From Lunularia cruciata (Eukaryota > Streptophyta > Marchantiopsida > Lunulariales > Lunulariaceae), in assembly GCA_948567375.1 (NCBI GenBank), contig OX419761.1, positions 38,106,243 to 38,170,242 of the forward strand: DNA of 64,000 nt, in the 5' to 3' direction. Positions 35,363-47,206 of the stretch are shown here, piece after piece. Position 1 is the first letter of the stretch, and every line of letters begins with the position of its first letter. The notes beneath the pieces were generated by a model that was given only the letters and a program-made list of their open reading frames with translations, ran no database searches and was not told the origin of the DNA. The translations under genes were made by a program, and so were the position numbers.

Positions 35363-35580
35363 ATCAGGTCAACCGTTGCTTGATGCGGCACTTGGCCCTC
35401 CTCAGATTGTTCTTGTGCAATCGGCTTGATCCACATCGCAAATACAGACTTATCTTCCTCCAAAGCTTGCTCTATGGCTGCTTCATTAACAAACTTCCCT
35501 TCTAGGGACTCATCTCTTTTTCGAGCTTGCTCCATGGTTGCCTTCTTGGCAAACTTCCCATCTTGGGACTCATCTCCCTT

Positions 35581-36066
35581 CTAGATTCGCTCTATGGCTA
35601 CCTTCTCAACAAACTTCCCATCTTGGGACTGACTATTCTTAGGTGTCTTACTCAGAGGTGCCAGACAACCTAAACGGAAATTCCTACCTTGGTGTTGTAC
35701 TTGAATTTGGTGTTGGGTCCAATCAAATTGAACCTTATGACATTCAAGCCAAGGTAGACCCAGAATGATATCATAGTGTAGAGGTGCCACTACAAACCTC
35801 ATACACTCCAAATACTCCTTCCCAATCTTGAAGGTAACAGGATGCAAGGTGCAGAATGCAGAACCCTTTCTACCATCCGCCATCATCAAACTACTTCCAA
35901 TCACTGGCTTGATAGGAATACTCAATTCCTTTGCTACTTGCATAGACATGCAATTCTCTGAACTTCCAGAATCAACTAGAATTCTACAACCCTGATTGGA
36001 TATCATACCTTGCAAGTGAAGCACACTTGCATAGGTCGAGCCTTCAATCCCATTGGAACTAATCAA
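35581..36066 (-). pseudogene. B3 protease
   Basis: 161 open codons with the active site ILVDSGSSENCMS and flap/end motif DIILGLPWLECHKV. It is followed by the Lys/Glu linker repeat, then the deletion junction near 35370. The domain itself is intact, but gag and pol around it are broken. Confidence 0.85.
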
Positions 36067-36092
36067 GCTCCCAGTAGGCGGCTTGAATTCTC

Positions 36093-36992
36093 CTACAGGG
36101 ATTCCTTGTTTCCCTGATCACTCCGCTCCACAACCTCCACTTGGGCAACTTGTCGAGGTCGTCCATTCTTGAGTGAACATTCAGCAATGCAATGCCCCAA
36201 CTGGTGACAATAAAAACAACCTCCATTTTGTTGTGATCTTTCCCTATCTGCTGTGCCAAGTGGTCTTCGTTGGATAGCATCAATCTCCATTGGTACCGGT
36301 TCTTCCACTCATGGTACTGGTGGGTTTTGTGTAGGTTGAGGTCGAGACCAAGTTGTTGCAACAAAGGAATCAAAACGCTCAGCCAATTGCATGGCTTCTT
36401 CTACATTCTGTGGCTCTCGCATGGTCACCTCCAATCTGGTTCGTGACTTCAATCCTCACACAAATTGATCCAGAACTTCACCTTCTTGGATATCTGGAAT
36501 TTGCATGATGATATTCTGAAATTGTGTGATGTAGCTTCTCATTGAGCCAATCTGCCTCAACTCCGCCAATTTATATCGTGCAGCTCGGGTGGCATTTATA
36601 GTTTGAAATCGACCAAGTATTGCCTCCTTGAATTTTGCCCATGTAAAAATTGGTGTAACAATTTGTCGTTCAGCTCTTTCTACTCGGAATCACCACCAAA
36701 GTTTTGCCACTCCATCCAACTGGCTAGAAGTCAAGAGAATTTGTTTCCGCTTGTCTTGAAGATTGGTGGCTTCAAAGTAACGTTCACAATCAAACACAAA
36801 ATTCTCCACTGTACCTGGAAGATTCTTGCCTTCAAACACCTTGGGTTTTGGAAATCAAATGTGATCTTCTCCATCTCGAACTGGCGCTCTATCTATCTCT
36901 TCTTGTTGTTGCTGGTCTCGTTCATCCAACAATCGAGTAAGATGCTCGATTTGTTGTTGCATTGCAAGGATAACATCCGGTATTGCCGCCAT
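36093..36992 (-). pseudogene. B3 gag
   Basis: Start codon at 36992 (MAAIPDVILAMQQQIEHLTR), C-terminal zinc knuckle CFYCHQLGHCIAEC in 36093-36308. Between them stops and frameshifts are frequent. The leader from 36993 to 37250 holds no gene. Confidence 0.8.
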
Positions 36993-37250
36993 CGCTACTA
37001 CTCTATTCCACTACCCTCAATTTATCTAGTTGATTAACACATAAATACAACACGTCCACCGTTCTCCATAAGTTACAATTGGAAGTATCAAGGGTTCTTC
37101 TAACACGGTGATCATATGTAGAAAATCCTACCCAAAGCGTTAGGTGATGAATTGCGTGAAACGATGCTTTGGTAATATCTGGACATGAAAGTCCCAATGG
37201 TTTGGCGGAAGTGGATTTGGTGGTCCATAAATTCCATCCATCCCATTCCT

Positions 37251-37687
37251 GCTCTAATACCAATGTAAAAGACCGAAACCGAGGAGAGAAATAGGAGAAT
37301 GGAAGCTCACATTGGGACACTTGAATGAAGGAAAACTCCAAATGCCTAGCATGAGCTTCGGCCCTGGTATTTATAGGTAGCATACAAGATCCTCGAAGCT
37401 TCTTCAAGAAGCTTCCTTTAGCCACTTTCTTGGAGTGCAAGCCAAGTTAACTAGGAAGCTTCTCGAGAAGCTTCCTTCTAGAAGCTGCCTACTTGGCGTG
37501 CAAGCTAAGCTAGTTAGAAGCTTCTGGAAGCTTCCTTCTAGAAGCTACCTACTTAGGGCGCAAGTTAACTAGTTGGGAAGCTTCCCAAGAAGCTTCTTAG
37601 ATGCTTCTAGAATATTATAGGCTATTTTGTCTTATTCTCTACTTTGTAAGCCCGACCAACTTCGTCACTAAACTCCATATTGTTACA
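37251..37687 (-). repeat. B3 primer-binding site and 5' LTR
   Basis: The PBS reads TGGTATTAGAGC on the minus strand (37251-37262, one change from tRNA-iMet complement). The LTR is 37264-37687. A second copy of the four-unit array GAAGCTTCTGGAAGCTTC is at 37517-37534. Confidence 0.9.
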
Positions 37688-37868
37688 CTTTGGGTCTGCC
37701 CTCATTCAATGCTGGCTGAGTCCGTCTTCATCTGACGCAAAGTTGACTTCCTTGGGCTTGATTAAAATACAAATTTCCTCCCATTTCTTCTCCATTTGGT
37801 TTAAATTTGGTTTCAGCAAGGCACTTCTTCTTCAAAACTTGTCCAAAATGAAAAATGTGGGTACCACA

Positions 37869-39072
37869 ACTCCATTCACAACAATCAATTGTGAGGTTGC
37901 CTTTCGGGATCTTTGCGCATTAGTCTTCTTCCTTCCCTTGCTTCTCTTCTTCCTTATTGAGCCAATAAGGCCACAAGGTACATTTATTGGTGATCTTTGT
38001 TTTCTGAAGTGATTTCCACCTCCTCCTCTTCAATGCGCCTCTCCATGTTGTTCAAAGATTGCCTTTACAAAGACCGAGGGCCTCTAGGGAAACAAGTGCA
38101 ACAATTGGTAGATATGTGCCCAATAGGGCCATAATTGTAACAACAATGTTTTTCTCCTTGAGTTCCTTCTCCTTGTGGGACTCCATCTCTTTGTTCTTCT
38201 ACCCGTCCATGCTCTCCTTGAAGCGGTCGTGCTCCTTGATCTCAAAATCAAAGGTTGCCCAACTCCATTGGTATTGGTCCACCCATGTGTGGCATTTTGC
38301 CCAATAGTGTTGAGATGGAACTACTCCTTCACCTCCACCCAATGCTCTTGCTATTCTCTATGCACAAGCAATGGTTTCAAAATACCGTGCAAGGATTTTG
38401 CACCATGACTTCTTGGCAAATCCGCTCCTTTAACCCTTGTTTGAAATTGTTGAGAGCCTCTGCTGGACTCATATCAGTTATTGCGACTTGTAGATCCAAA
38501 AATATCTCCACATACACTTGTATGTTATTCTTCTGTCTCAATCCTCATAGTTGAGTTTGAGCCATCCGCACAAAATCCACCGATTGGAAATTCTTCAACA
38601 ATCCTTCTTGCATTGCTTTCCACGTGACTTCCCTTCTCTCCGCCAACATGGATCATTCCCAAGCATCATACCATGTGAGGGTTTTATTGGTCAAGTACCC
38701 ACATGCAAACACGCCTGCAATATGCTCCGTGATCTCTATTGAGAACAATCGGAAATATCAATTCATTCTCGAGATCCAATTTTCCACTACTCCCATCATA
38801 CGCTACTCCTTGTAAGGCTTGATGTTGCAGGTCTTCTTCATCCAGAGTAGCAATGTGGCTTCATTGTTGATAGGGTTCGTAGGCACAGGTGCCTCTCCAA
38901 GTACTTACGTTGCAAGTACTGGGTTTTGAGATGACTCTTCTTCTTGCATGGCTTGATCATTCTTGAAGATTTTCACTTGACTTTGTAATGTCTCCATGGT
39001 CATCTTAATCTCTCGAAATTCATTGAACATCACTTGCATTCCTTGCACCAGCTCTTGCAATTGCGGATCCAT
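37869..39072 (-). pseudogene. D gag
   Basis: Start codon at 39072 (MDPQLQELVQGMQVMFNEF). Gag-like text follows (GYLTNKTLTWYDAWE, KAMQEGLLKNFQSVDFVR) with several stops. The zinc knuckle near 38080-38125 reads CYNYGPIGHISTNC, its second Cys changed to Tyr. A basic stretch follows up to the C3 insertion, after which protease starts. Confidence 0.8.
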
Positions 39073-39661
39073 GGTTCCTACGACACTTAATTGCTAATGT
39101 CTACTTCAATACAGAGTCAATATGATCACTCTAGATGGTGAAAAAACTATTGAAACTACCATTGGGACCTCAGAAGCTATCACTCATTGATAATACTCCT
39201 CGCTGAAATTCCTAACCACAAAATCTCTAAATATCACTTTTGGTCTCACTACATAACAAATTTCTACTTGAGTGTTGAAAGGGAGAGAATTTGGGACATT
39301 CACATCCATATTATCATAATAGAATGTAGATTGTCAAATCCCCCTCTTTGTCATATATCACCATAGATAGAATTACTGGGTTTGGTGAGTTCATCACCCT
39401 ATCCATGAATTTAGTGCCAAAATGATAAACTAGCGATACCCTCATTTGCTCATGCTGGATGTACATAACCTTGATGTGGAATGGATTTGGGAATGGAAAG
39501 CTAGGTGCAAGAAATTGTCCTCTCGGTGCATCCATCCCGTCTGCTCTCTAAAGTCCTTCTTAAGTCTAACAATTACTCTATGTTTTCTCCCTCAAATTAC
39601 TCAGTTTTAGTAGTTCATGCTCTTCCAAGAGGGGTGATCCACTCTCTTGGACTAAGACACT
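39073..39661 (-). other. D leader
   Basis: Untranslated sequence between PBS and gag. Minus-strand open stretches at 39314-39535 and 39578-39787 show no recognisable domain. Confidence 0.6.
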
Positions 39662-39673
39662 CGCTCTGATACC
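39662..39673 (-). other. Primer-binding site of D
   Basis: TGGTATCAGAGC on the minus strand, a full match to the initiator-Met tRNA complement, one base from the LTR end. Confidence 0.95.
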
Positions 39674-39674
39674 A

Positions 39675-40409
39675 TTGTAATACTTTGAGGACAAGAGAAG
39701 AGAGAAAACACAAATTACACACTCAACATTCGGTGCCCCAAAGGAGCACCTTCTCTTTTTTATATAGACAAAGAGGATCTCCTCCAAGGAAGCTCCACCA
39801 TAAGATTAGACACACATATAGGTGACAAGTCATCAAGCTCCATCCTTGGATTACTTACTTGGATGGGTGACATGTAAGTCTAGGTCCCATCTGGTTGGTT
39901 CAAACAAGCTTTGACCGGAGGGAATCTTTTAGGGAATCTTCTTGTAGGAATCTCAAAATCATGTAAGGTAATGTTGGAAAGCTCTTGATAAGACAAACCA
40001 AGGGGGAGGGAAGGCAAGCCTATCCTTTGTTGGAGGAGGAATCTGCACATTTTTGAGGTCTAATTCATCCGTTTAGGCCTCTGAAATTACCTTCAAAGAT
40101 TTTAGGCATATTTCGGTTCCTACTCTATTAGTAGAAGTCCACTTTTGGTGATATTTCTTTTTGATCTGTTTAGTCCATCATGTGTAACATCCTTCCAAAT
40201 GTTACCAAACTAATTCTCACCTTTAAATCATATGTCTAGCTATTGGTTCTAAGGTTCTCAAGTCTATTTCAGTTTTTGCTCTATTAGTACAAGTACTCTT
40301 TTGGTGATACTTCTATCTGATCTATTTTGACCATCATGAATAATATCATTCTAGATGTTACCGAACCAAATTTCACATCTAGATCATGTGGCTAGCTCGT
40401 GGTATTACA
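39675..40409 (-). repeat. D 5' LTR
   Basis: 735 bp; promoter TATATAAAAAAG on the minus strand near 39760-39770. It is clearly diverged from the 3' LTR by substitutions spread over the whole length. Confidence 0.93.
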
Positions 40410-40414
40410 AAATG

Positions 40415-41561
40415 CAACACCATCTTGTTGCACTCCGCCGCATCGAGCAAGTTCAGCCCTAGATAGAAATGAGCTCCAAACGGCACAATGTAATGCGGAG
40501 GCAATTTATCCCACAAATTTCATACCATTTGTCTTGTTCTCCCATGAAAACACTTCGCCTAATTAATCGGCTCTCCTGCAAACATCTTATGAAAGAACAC
40601 CGCTTTGGTGCTTCATCACATAAGTCGTTCTCTCCGGCTTCAAGATTGCCATTAGAGCACTCACGATCCCTTGCTTGACAGGATCCTTGTAACTCTCTAC
40701 TTTGTAACCATTCTTTGTGCACTTTGAAGAGAAACCATCTCTCATCTCCTGGGTTTCTTCTGCTACTTCTCCCTTCCCCAAGAACGTGGCACCATGCTCC
40801 ACGCCTACTTCTCTTTTGAGAACTAACCTCCATCTGACTTTGTCCAACAAGCCGGATTACCTCTCTTCCTCTCTTCCTTGGGGCCATCAAGACATCTACT
40901 CTCGATGATCTCAGTCATGAACCCTGGAAAGCTTACATTCCAGTTCCATGCCAAGAATGTGATCCGAAGTTTGCTCAAGACTTCAATTCTTGTGATCACA
41001 TCTAATTGCATGATTTCTCATTGCGAAGTCGGAGTTTTTTCTTCCCTCCTCCCATCTTTCTCTCTTCCACTCTGGGTTGGGGACTATTCTTCCTACTGTT
41101 CTTGGATTAGCTCTCTCAAATTATTCTCTACACACCAACGCGTCTTCGACTCTACTTCCCTTCCCATGATCTCTTGTAGGACGACTTCTTAACAGTGAGG
41201 GAAAATTGCTTGTCATCGCTTTGTCTTTATCCCGATCCTTATAGAGTCGCGCCTTCTTTGTCTTTCTTCAATTTGAGTTTCTACCAAGAAATCACACCTC
41301 CTGCATGCTCCTATCATTGTCAAGTGTCCTTTCACGCATATGACCGCCATTTTTGAATGGTCCCTTCTTGAATCTCTCGCCCCAAAGGAAAGTTGTTACA
41401 CTTTCCTCGCCTCGGGTTGAGCACTCCCGATACAAAGACTCCTTACTTTGGGTTGTATGCTGATAGCAATTTTGAGTACTTTGCCTTATGACCCAAAGCC
41501 ACGTTACCTCGGGTTTCATCCCGAGGACACTTTTCTTTGCCTTCTTTGGCCATACAAGCAC
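40415..41561 (-). pseudogene. C2 coiled-coil ORF, N-terminal half
   Basis: Pieces at 41292-41561, 40823-41011 (VLSKLRITFLAWNWNVSFPGF) and 40587-40850 (NGYKVESYKDPVKQG) match the N-terminal half of the C1 protein. They are separated by stops and one frameshift. The frame would continue at 19785 on the other side of D. Confidence 0.6.
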
Positions 41562-41630
41562 AATTCAACTTCTCTATGCACTTCTTCTTCCACCTTTCAA
41601 AAAAACAAAAAATGTGGGTACCACACCTTG

Positions 41631-42394
41631 CCCAAGACAAAGCAAGGTCACACAACGATCGTGGTGTTTGTGGATAAGCTTAGTAAGCAAATCCATTTGC
41701 CGCCAACCTTTGATACTATGGATGCTCTAACATTGGCACAAATCTACTTTGACACTATCTTCAAGCATCATAAGATGCCTCATATACTCATCTTTGATTG
41801 TGATCCTTGATTCATTGAGAAATTTTGGCAAGCACTCCTCCAAATACTTGGCACCAAGCTTGCTTTGTCCATGGTCTATCATCCTCAAATTGATAGACAA
41901 ACTGAATGTGCAAATCACACCTTGGAAGATAAAATTTGTGCCTTTGTCAACATCCACCATACCAATTAGGATGAATGTCTTGCAATTGCGGTGTTTGTAT
42001 GCAATAATTCCAAACAAGCAAGCACCATATTCTCTCTATTCTTCCTCAATTTTGGCCAAGATCCACTTGTTCCAGATTCTCTTCTTGCTTCTCCTCCATC
42101 TCATGTCCCTCATACTTCCACTTTCTTGACCACCATATCCCAATCCCTCCAACAAGCCAAATCTCATCTCCTTGTTGCTTAGAATCAGCAAAAACAATAT
42201 GCGGATCACCATTGTCGTAATCTCACATTTCAAGTCCATGATAAAGTCATGCTCTCCTCTAGTAATCTATCCCTCCGACTTGATACCAAAGTTCATAAAC
42301 TCACTCCTAATTGGATAGGACACTTTGACGTCACCCAAATTATCTCTCTTGTTGCTTATCGACTTACCTTGCCTTGTCAAATGTATATCCACCT
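41631..42394 (+). pseudogene. B2 integrase core, second part
   Basis: Continues from 17210 after C2: LPKTKQGHTTIVVFVDKLSKQ, LIFDCDP, then DRQTECANHTLED with the catalytic glutamate present, then the C-terminal domain (DKVMLSSSNLSLRL). At least three stops interrupt. It is cut at 42394 by a solo LTR. Confidence 0.88.
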
Positions 42395-42995
42395 TGTAAT
42401 ACAAGTAGCTAAAGATATTAATTGGAGGTGAAAATTGGCTTGGTAACATTTAGAAGGATTTTGTGTACAATAAGCTAGGAAGATCAAATAGAGGTATCAC
42501 CAAAAGATTACTTCTACTAATAATGCATAAGCCAAAAATAGCTTAAAAACTTTAGAGCCAATTTTAGAGACCTAAACGGATGAATTAGGTCTCAAAAATA
42601 GAAAAAAATTACTCCTCTCTCAAAGAGAATAGGCTTGCCTTCTCCTCCCTATGATTCATCTCATTGAGAGCTTTCCAATGGTACCTCACCCACTTGATTC
42701 TAAGTTCCCTACAAGAATATTCTCTACAGATTCCCTTTGGTCAAACCACCCATTTGACCAACTAGATAGGACAAGGATTGACATGTCATCCATCCAAAAA
42801 ACTAATCCAAGGATGGAGCTTGCTACAAGTCACCGATCCATGTATCTGATCCATGGGTGGAGCTTCCTTTGAGGGGATTCTCTCTGTTATATAAAGAGGA
42901 GGTGCTCCTTTGGGGCATCAGAGTATTGAGTGTGAAACTTGTGTTTTCTCTCTAGTATCTCTCTTGGAGAGTTCTCTTGTCCTTGGAGTATTACA
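42395..42995 (+). repeat. Solo LTR related to D
   Basis: 601 bp from TGTAATACAAG to GGAGTATTACA. It shares with the D LTR the end sequences, a TATATAAAGAG promoter near 42890 and GAGGTGCTCCTTTGGGGCA. Flanks CACCT and CACAC are a poor TSD match. It separates B2 integrase from its chromodomain. Confidence 0.8.
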
Positions 42996-43290
42996 CACAC
43001 TCTCTTTCACATTTCCAAGTTGAAACCTTTTGTTCCTAACCCATCTTCTCTTTCCTCTTGTGTCCAACCTCCTCCTCCTCCTCCTCCTCATATCATTATC
43101 AATGATCATGAGGAGTATGAAGTTGATTGTATCCTTGCATGTTGCCATATTCAACAAGGCCATTGGCAATATACAAAATACAAGGTCCTTTGGAAAGGAT
43201 ATCCCCTTCATGATGCTACATAGGAACCTCTTTCTCATCTCCAAAATGCAAAAACAACCATCCAGGAGTTTGAAGCTTCAATGGCAATGA
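42996..43290 (+). pseudogene. B2 integrase tail and chromodomain
   Basis: Open within 42939-43223: KLKPFVPNPSS, a proline run, then chromodomain EEYEVDCILACCHIQ, YKVLWKGYPLHDAT, stopped just before EPLSHLQNA. Chromodomains at this place define chromoviruses and are thought to guide integration to methylated-histone chromatin. Confidence 0.88.
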
Positions 43291-43319
43291 GGATGTCACC
43301 AACTAGCGGGAGGGGAATA

Positions 43320-43726
43320 TGTAACAATATGGAGTTTAACAATGTTAGTTAGGGCTAACAAAGTAGCAAATAGGACAAATTAGCCTAGAATATTCTAGAA
43401 ATATCTATAAAGTTTCTTGGGAAGCTTCCCAACTAGCTTAGCTTGCACCTCAAGTAAGTAGCTTATAGAAGCTTCTAACTAGCTTAGCTTGCAAGCCAAG
43501 TAGGTGACTTCTAGAAGGAAGCTTCTTGAGAAGCTTGTTGGTTTACTTGGCTTGCACTCCAAGAAAGTGGCTCAAGGAAACTTCTTGAGAAGCTTCTCAA
43601 GAGCCTTGTATGCTCCCTATAAATACTAGAGCCAAAGCTCATGCTAGGCATTTGGAGTTTCCCACACTCGTGTCCCAATGTGATCTTCTATTCTCCTATT
43701 TCTCTCCTCTATCTTGGTCTTTTACA
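43320..43726 (+). repeat. B2 3' LTR
   Basis: 407 bp, TGTAACAATATGG to GGTCTTTTACA, TATAAATA near 43620, GAAGCTTC-type palindromes at about 43420-43605. TSD ATTAT follows. Confidence 0.93.
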
Positions 43727-43731
43727 ATTAT

Positions 43732-44169
43732 GCTAGACTCAATCTATTTAAAAATGGGTGGTTGATAACATCTAGTCCATCCTACTCAATCCAAGTAGCT
43801 ATGGGTATATCAGAAGTAAGCATAGGTATTGCATCCTACCAAGTATGGGTCCTCACCACCACCTCTACCACCTTGTCTTCCATAACTTGGAGCTCCTCTA
43901 CCATTTACCATAGCAGCCCTACCACGCTATAACTCCGGGTGAGACTCAAAGCATCAATCAATAATATGACCAAATCTATGGCAATGGTCACATTATCTTT
44001 GTGTTAATTGTGATGCACTAGAGATATCATGTCTATTGCTCTGACTGCACTCTCTCTTGTGGTGAGGTCCATCACAAGTGCAACAAGCAACACCACCACT
44101 CACTAGCTAGTGCCGACCCAAAAATGAAGGGTAAGGCTCTAGTTGCACTAGGCCTTTTATATGCTCTAT
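43732..44169 (-). pseudogene. E gag zinc-knuckle region
   Basis: The minus strand shows two Cys/His clusters: a CDGPHHKREC-type motif near 44060 and CHRFGHIIDCF near 43960. A Gly/Arg-rich stretch (GRGAPSYGRQGGRGGG) follows. Stops are present. It lies between E gag (62740-63180) and E pol (below 11015), as expected. Confidence 0.6.
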
Positions 44170-44443
44170 TGTTAGGTTTTACTCTTATGTCTAGGGGTTA
44201 GGTTTGATTTGTGAGCGGATTGTGATATGATGAGGAAGATCTGAGTGACTGAAGAGAGTTGTACTTGAAAATTAACATGAGGCTGAGGAAGAAAAGTTAG
44301 TGCTGAATGCTTCATGTGGATGTAGCCTCACATCGAGGTGAACCACGTACCTTCTGTGTAATGAATAAGTACTCTAGCGATATGTTTGATGTTTGAAGGT
44401 TTCTGTAAATTCTTGTTTGATTCTCAGCAAATGGCATTAGAGC
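44170..44443 (+). repeat. F 5' LTR and primer-binding site
   Basis: The LTR starts TGTTAGGTTTTAC and ends TTCTCAGCA (44429). The PBS TGGCATTAGAGC (44432-44443) differs from the tRNA-iMet complement at two positions. Confidence 0.88.
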
Positions 44444-45292
44444 TTGGTTCATATGAGGTTGGGACCTTTACTTCTTGTAGATGAGTGCTTATTGGAGAAG
44501 AGACCACTTGGCAGCGCCTGATCTGATTGATTGGTCATTTAGAGTAGTGTATTAGTAAGAACAGTGGATTATCTTCTTAAGTATTGGAGGAGTGTCTCCC
44601 TTTCCTTGTTCACCGTGCAAATAAAGCTAAGTGTGGACATGAGGAGACTTTTCCTTGCACTATGGGTGCAATTAATGAAAGCTCCCTTCCTAACACATTG
44701 GTTTTTCCTCCGCGGTTTGCAAGCTTCTCAATGAATGAAGGTTGTTGATTGCCAGAATTTGTGCACACTACCAAGAATATGGCGAGATTGTGATCTTTCT
44801 TCTCAACTTGGTCGGAGAGAAAGAAGTGTTTGAGGATTTCAATGAGGGGGAAGGCTAGTTCTCTAGAGGTGTATGGAGTGGAAAAGTTGTGGTGAAGAGA
44901 TCGGAACAAGTGCACTACTTGAAGTTGCCATTAGTACCAAGATCTCTTTAGCATTGTTGGGGTTGAGTATTAGGTTCTTAGACTTGGGTCAGCAGATGCA
45001 AGAGGAGGAGCTTTTGGAATTGTGATATTCAGCCAGGTTTTGCCGGGATAGTCTTGGATTTGTGAGGGAATTGCAATTCAATGGTTGGAAAGGAAGTTTG
45101 GATAGTTTGCAAGGGATATTTGTGAAGAGGAGAAGACAAAGATAGAGGTAGGTTGGAATTCCAATAATTAGAAAGAAATGGAGGGAATTTTTGAGCCTTC
45201 AAAAATTAGAGGATTTCAACCAACAAAATATTTGCTATGATTGGATTGGAAGCGGAAGAATAGTAACAAGGAATGCATAGGGCTGACAATAA

Positions 45293-47206
45293 TGTGGTAC
45301 CCACATTTTTCATTTTGGACGAGTTTAGAAGAAAAAATGCACTGCTAAAACCAAATTGAAACCAAATGGAGAAGAAATGAGTGCAAACTTGTGTTTTGAT
45401 CAGACCCAAAAAAGTCAATTTAGTGTAAGAGGAAGAAAGGCTCGGTTTGGATCAGACCCAAAGAAGCTTACTTCGTGTCAGAGGAGGGAAAAACTTGGAT
45501 CAGATGTTAAGGAGGGCAAACCCGAAAGAGAAATAGAAGTTATAGGTCAGGATTCTTGCGGGAGCTATATCTCAGTGACCACAACTTCAAATCAAGCGTG
45601 TTATATCTCGTTGGAAGCATCTTGTTTAGGGCTTTTCATTACTACCAAAATTGCAAAGTTTGGAGGTCTGTAAAGAAGTTGCAAGCATTTGAAGTTTTGG
45701 GAGTAGATGTACTTTGGGTTGAGGTTCTTCGGGTCAATGTGACTTTGTACTTCGGACTTTGGACTTCGGACTTCGTATTTACATGACTTCGGGTCTAAAG
45801 ACTTTGCCTCAAGATGAAGATGACTAAATCAGAGGTAGCCGGACCTCGGAGTACAGTGAAGGTGACTTCGAGAATCTTGCAAGAAGTATTAGAGGAAGTT
45901 AAAGTACGGAAAGAAGATAGTTAGGATACCCATGACTTTAATTTCAGTTCTGATTGAAGATATGATAGAAATTGAAGGAAAAATAATAGTAGTGAATAAA
46001 CCCGAAGTGTAGGATCAGACAGTAAGTGTCTTTGGGTCAATTACATGAGTGATTAGGGGAAAGTGGGTTACAAATTGAAGGTGTAGATAGTGTATTCATA
46101 CTTTCAATTACAATTCTTGACAATGACACAATAAAATTAGTAAAAGAATTGTTAGTAGTTAGACCCAAAGTAAGAGAGATAGGAGTGCAAGTGTCTTCAG
46201 ATTTGACATTTGACACTTTAGAGAAGAGTGGGTCGGGAGATAAAGATTTAGAAGACTTAACTATGATAGGAATTTCATATCAGGAAGGAGAAATGTTAGA
46301 ATTAGCGGAGGAATTAGGAGTTGTGAAACCCGAGGATAGAGAAGTAGGAAGTAAAGTTACTTCGGGTTTGGGTTTGAAAGCCAAAGAAGAAGTAGACATC
46401 GGATCGGAGTAGAAACCGATTTGAGATTTGAAGAGACAGATATGAAAGGTTGCATTGTCATATGGGATCTGCAGGTTAGAAGAGTTGTTGTAGAACGGTA
46501 TAGTTGTTAAAACTGTCAATTGATTCACTACTTAATAGTGGCATTCATAGTCAGATGTTATTCAGTGCTCATAATTTCTAAGAATAGATAAAGGGAAGTG
46601 ATGTGAAGCAGTGCTCGTCGCTTGAGCTTGATTCCGAGTCTCAACTTTGCAATTGTTTTTGTGAGTGTTTGGAGAAATTTGAAGTGCAAGTCAGTGTGTT
46701 TGTTGGATGTTGGATTCCGTGGCCTTGATCTTCTTTCTGTGTGTTTGATCCTGAGTGAAATGCAATCAAAGCAATGCCTTGACAGATCTGAGAGGAATTG
46801 TAGTGTTGGTAGTATTTTGCATTTGTGAGTGTAGTGCGAAGTTGATGTAAAGCAATTTTGATCAAGGAAGTTGTGCCTTCAGTGGAGGGGTGGAACACAA
46901 TTCTGAGGCAAAGTTGTTTTGTAGTGAAGTGCCGTTTTTGGGAGAGCCTGAATCATCACAATCAAGATTGTTTGGAAAGATTTGATGGATTTGTGATTAA
47001 GGAGTGTTAATTTGTGACAAGACTGCGAGTCAGTGCTTGTTACTCTCTTCTGGGTGTGGTTTCTACCTGAGAGATTAAAGAAGAACTCAAGAAGAACTGC
47101 ATGTTACTATTTGACTTTGTATTTGACCAATTCTGACTCGTATCTCTGCGGGAACGAACTTTACTTACCCGATTACCGCAAAAGTGATATTTGCCGGGTT
47201 GTCACA
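45293..47206 (+). mobile_element. C5: short-form C unit, opposite orientation to C1-C4
   Basis: TGTGGTACCCACATTTTTC to CCGGGTTGTCACA, 1914 bp, flanked by AATAA (45288-45292) and AATAC (47207-47211), a 5-bp TSD with one change. Its ends are the reverse complements of the C1-C4 ends. It lies in the F leader and is interpreted as a solo LTR. Confidence 0.82.
46149..46412 (+). pseudogene. C5 remnant of coiled-coil ORF C-terminus
   Basis: 87 codons (VRPKVREIGVQVSSDLTFD ... KAKEEVDIGSE) homologous to the ends of the C1-C4 frames. In-frame coding-like text extends some 35 codons upstream. It is followed by the R/U5-like part of the unit. Confidence 0.5.

Larger units (their letters stand above)
33398..37687 (-). 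mobile_element. B3: chromovirus lacking RT and RNase H
   Basis: 424-bp LTRs at 33398-33821 and 37264-37687 differ at about 17 positions by eye (~4%). Flanks CTTCT and CTTTG may be a decayed TSD. Minus-strand order is gag, protease, then directly integrase and chromodomain. At about 35370 the start of the integrase region joins the protease-RT linker, so roughly 1.8 kb of RT/RNase H present in B5 is missing. It can only have moved, if after the deletion, with enzymes supplied in trans. Confidence 0.88.
31682..37868 (-). mobile_element. C3: short-form C unit interrupted by B3
   Basis: TGTGACAACCTGG to GGGTACCACA, flanked by ACTCT (31677-31681) and ACTCC (37869-37873), a 5-bp TSD with one change. 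Its removal rejoins D gag and protease (NGVLEGNQVRVLID). Net length is about 1.9 kb (31682-33397 plus 37688-37868). TATTTAAG is near 32365. Interpreted as a solo LTR. Confidence 0.8.
19786..40409 (-). mobile_element. D: chromovirus holding A and C3
   Basis: Both LTRs are present (19786-20517 and 39675-40409). The TSD AAATG is exact (19781-19785 and 40410-40414). The PBS is a perfect match to tRNA-iMet and a polypurine tract (AAAAGGAAGGAGG) adjoins the 3' LTR. Minus-strand order is gag, protease (split by C3), RT, RNase H, integrase (split by A), chromodomain. Its LTRs are clearly more diverged than those of A, so D is older than its inserts. Confidence 0.92.
17211..41625 (-). mobile_element. 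C2: long-form C unit interrupted by D
   Basis: Termini TGTGACAACCCGG and GGGTACCACA lie between exact copies of CCTTG (17206-17210 and 41626-41630). Removing it restores continuous B2 integrase sequence. The net C sequence (17211-19785 plus 40415-41625) is about 3.8 kb. Like C1 it has no PBS or pol and carries the coiled-coil frame on the minus strand. A TATTTAAG box is near 17890. Confidence 0.85.
11016..43726 (+). mobile_element. B2: Ty3/gypsy chromovirus holding B4, C2 and a D-like LTR
   Basis: LTR termini TGTAAGAATATGG and GGTCTTTTACA are flanked by the exact TSD ATTAT at 11011-11015 and 43727-43731. The 5' LTR is split by B4, the integrase by C2, and the integrase/chromodomain linker by a solo D-like LTR. 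Its order is gag, protease, RT, RNase H, integrase, chromodomain, as in chromoviruses. All coding parts are broken. It is inserted in E. Confidence 0.9.
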
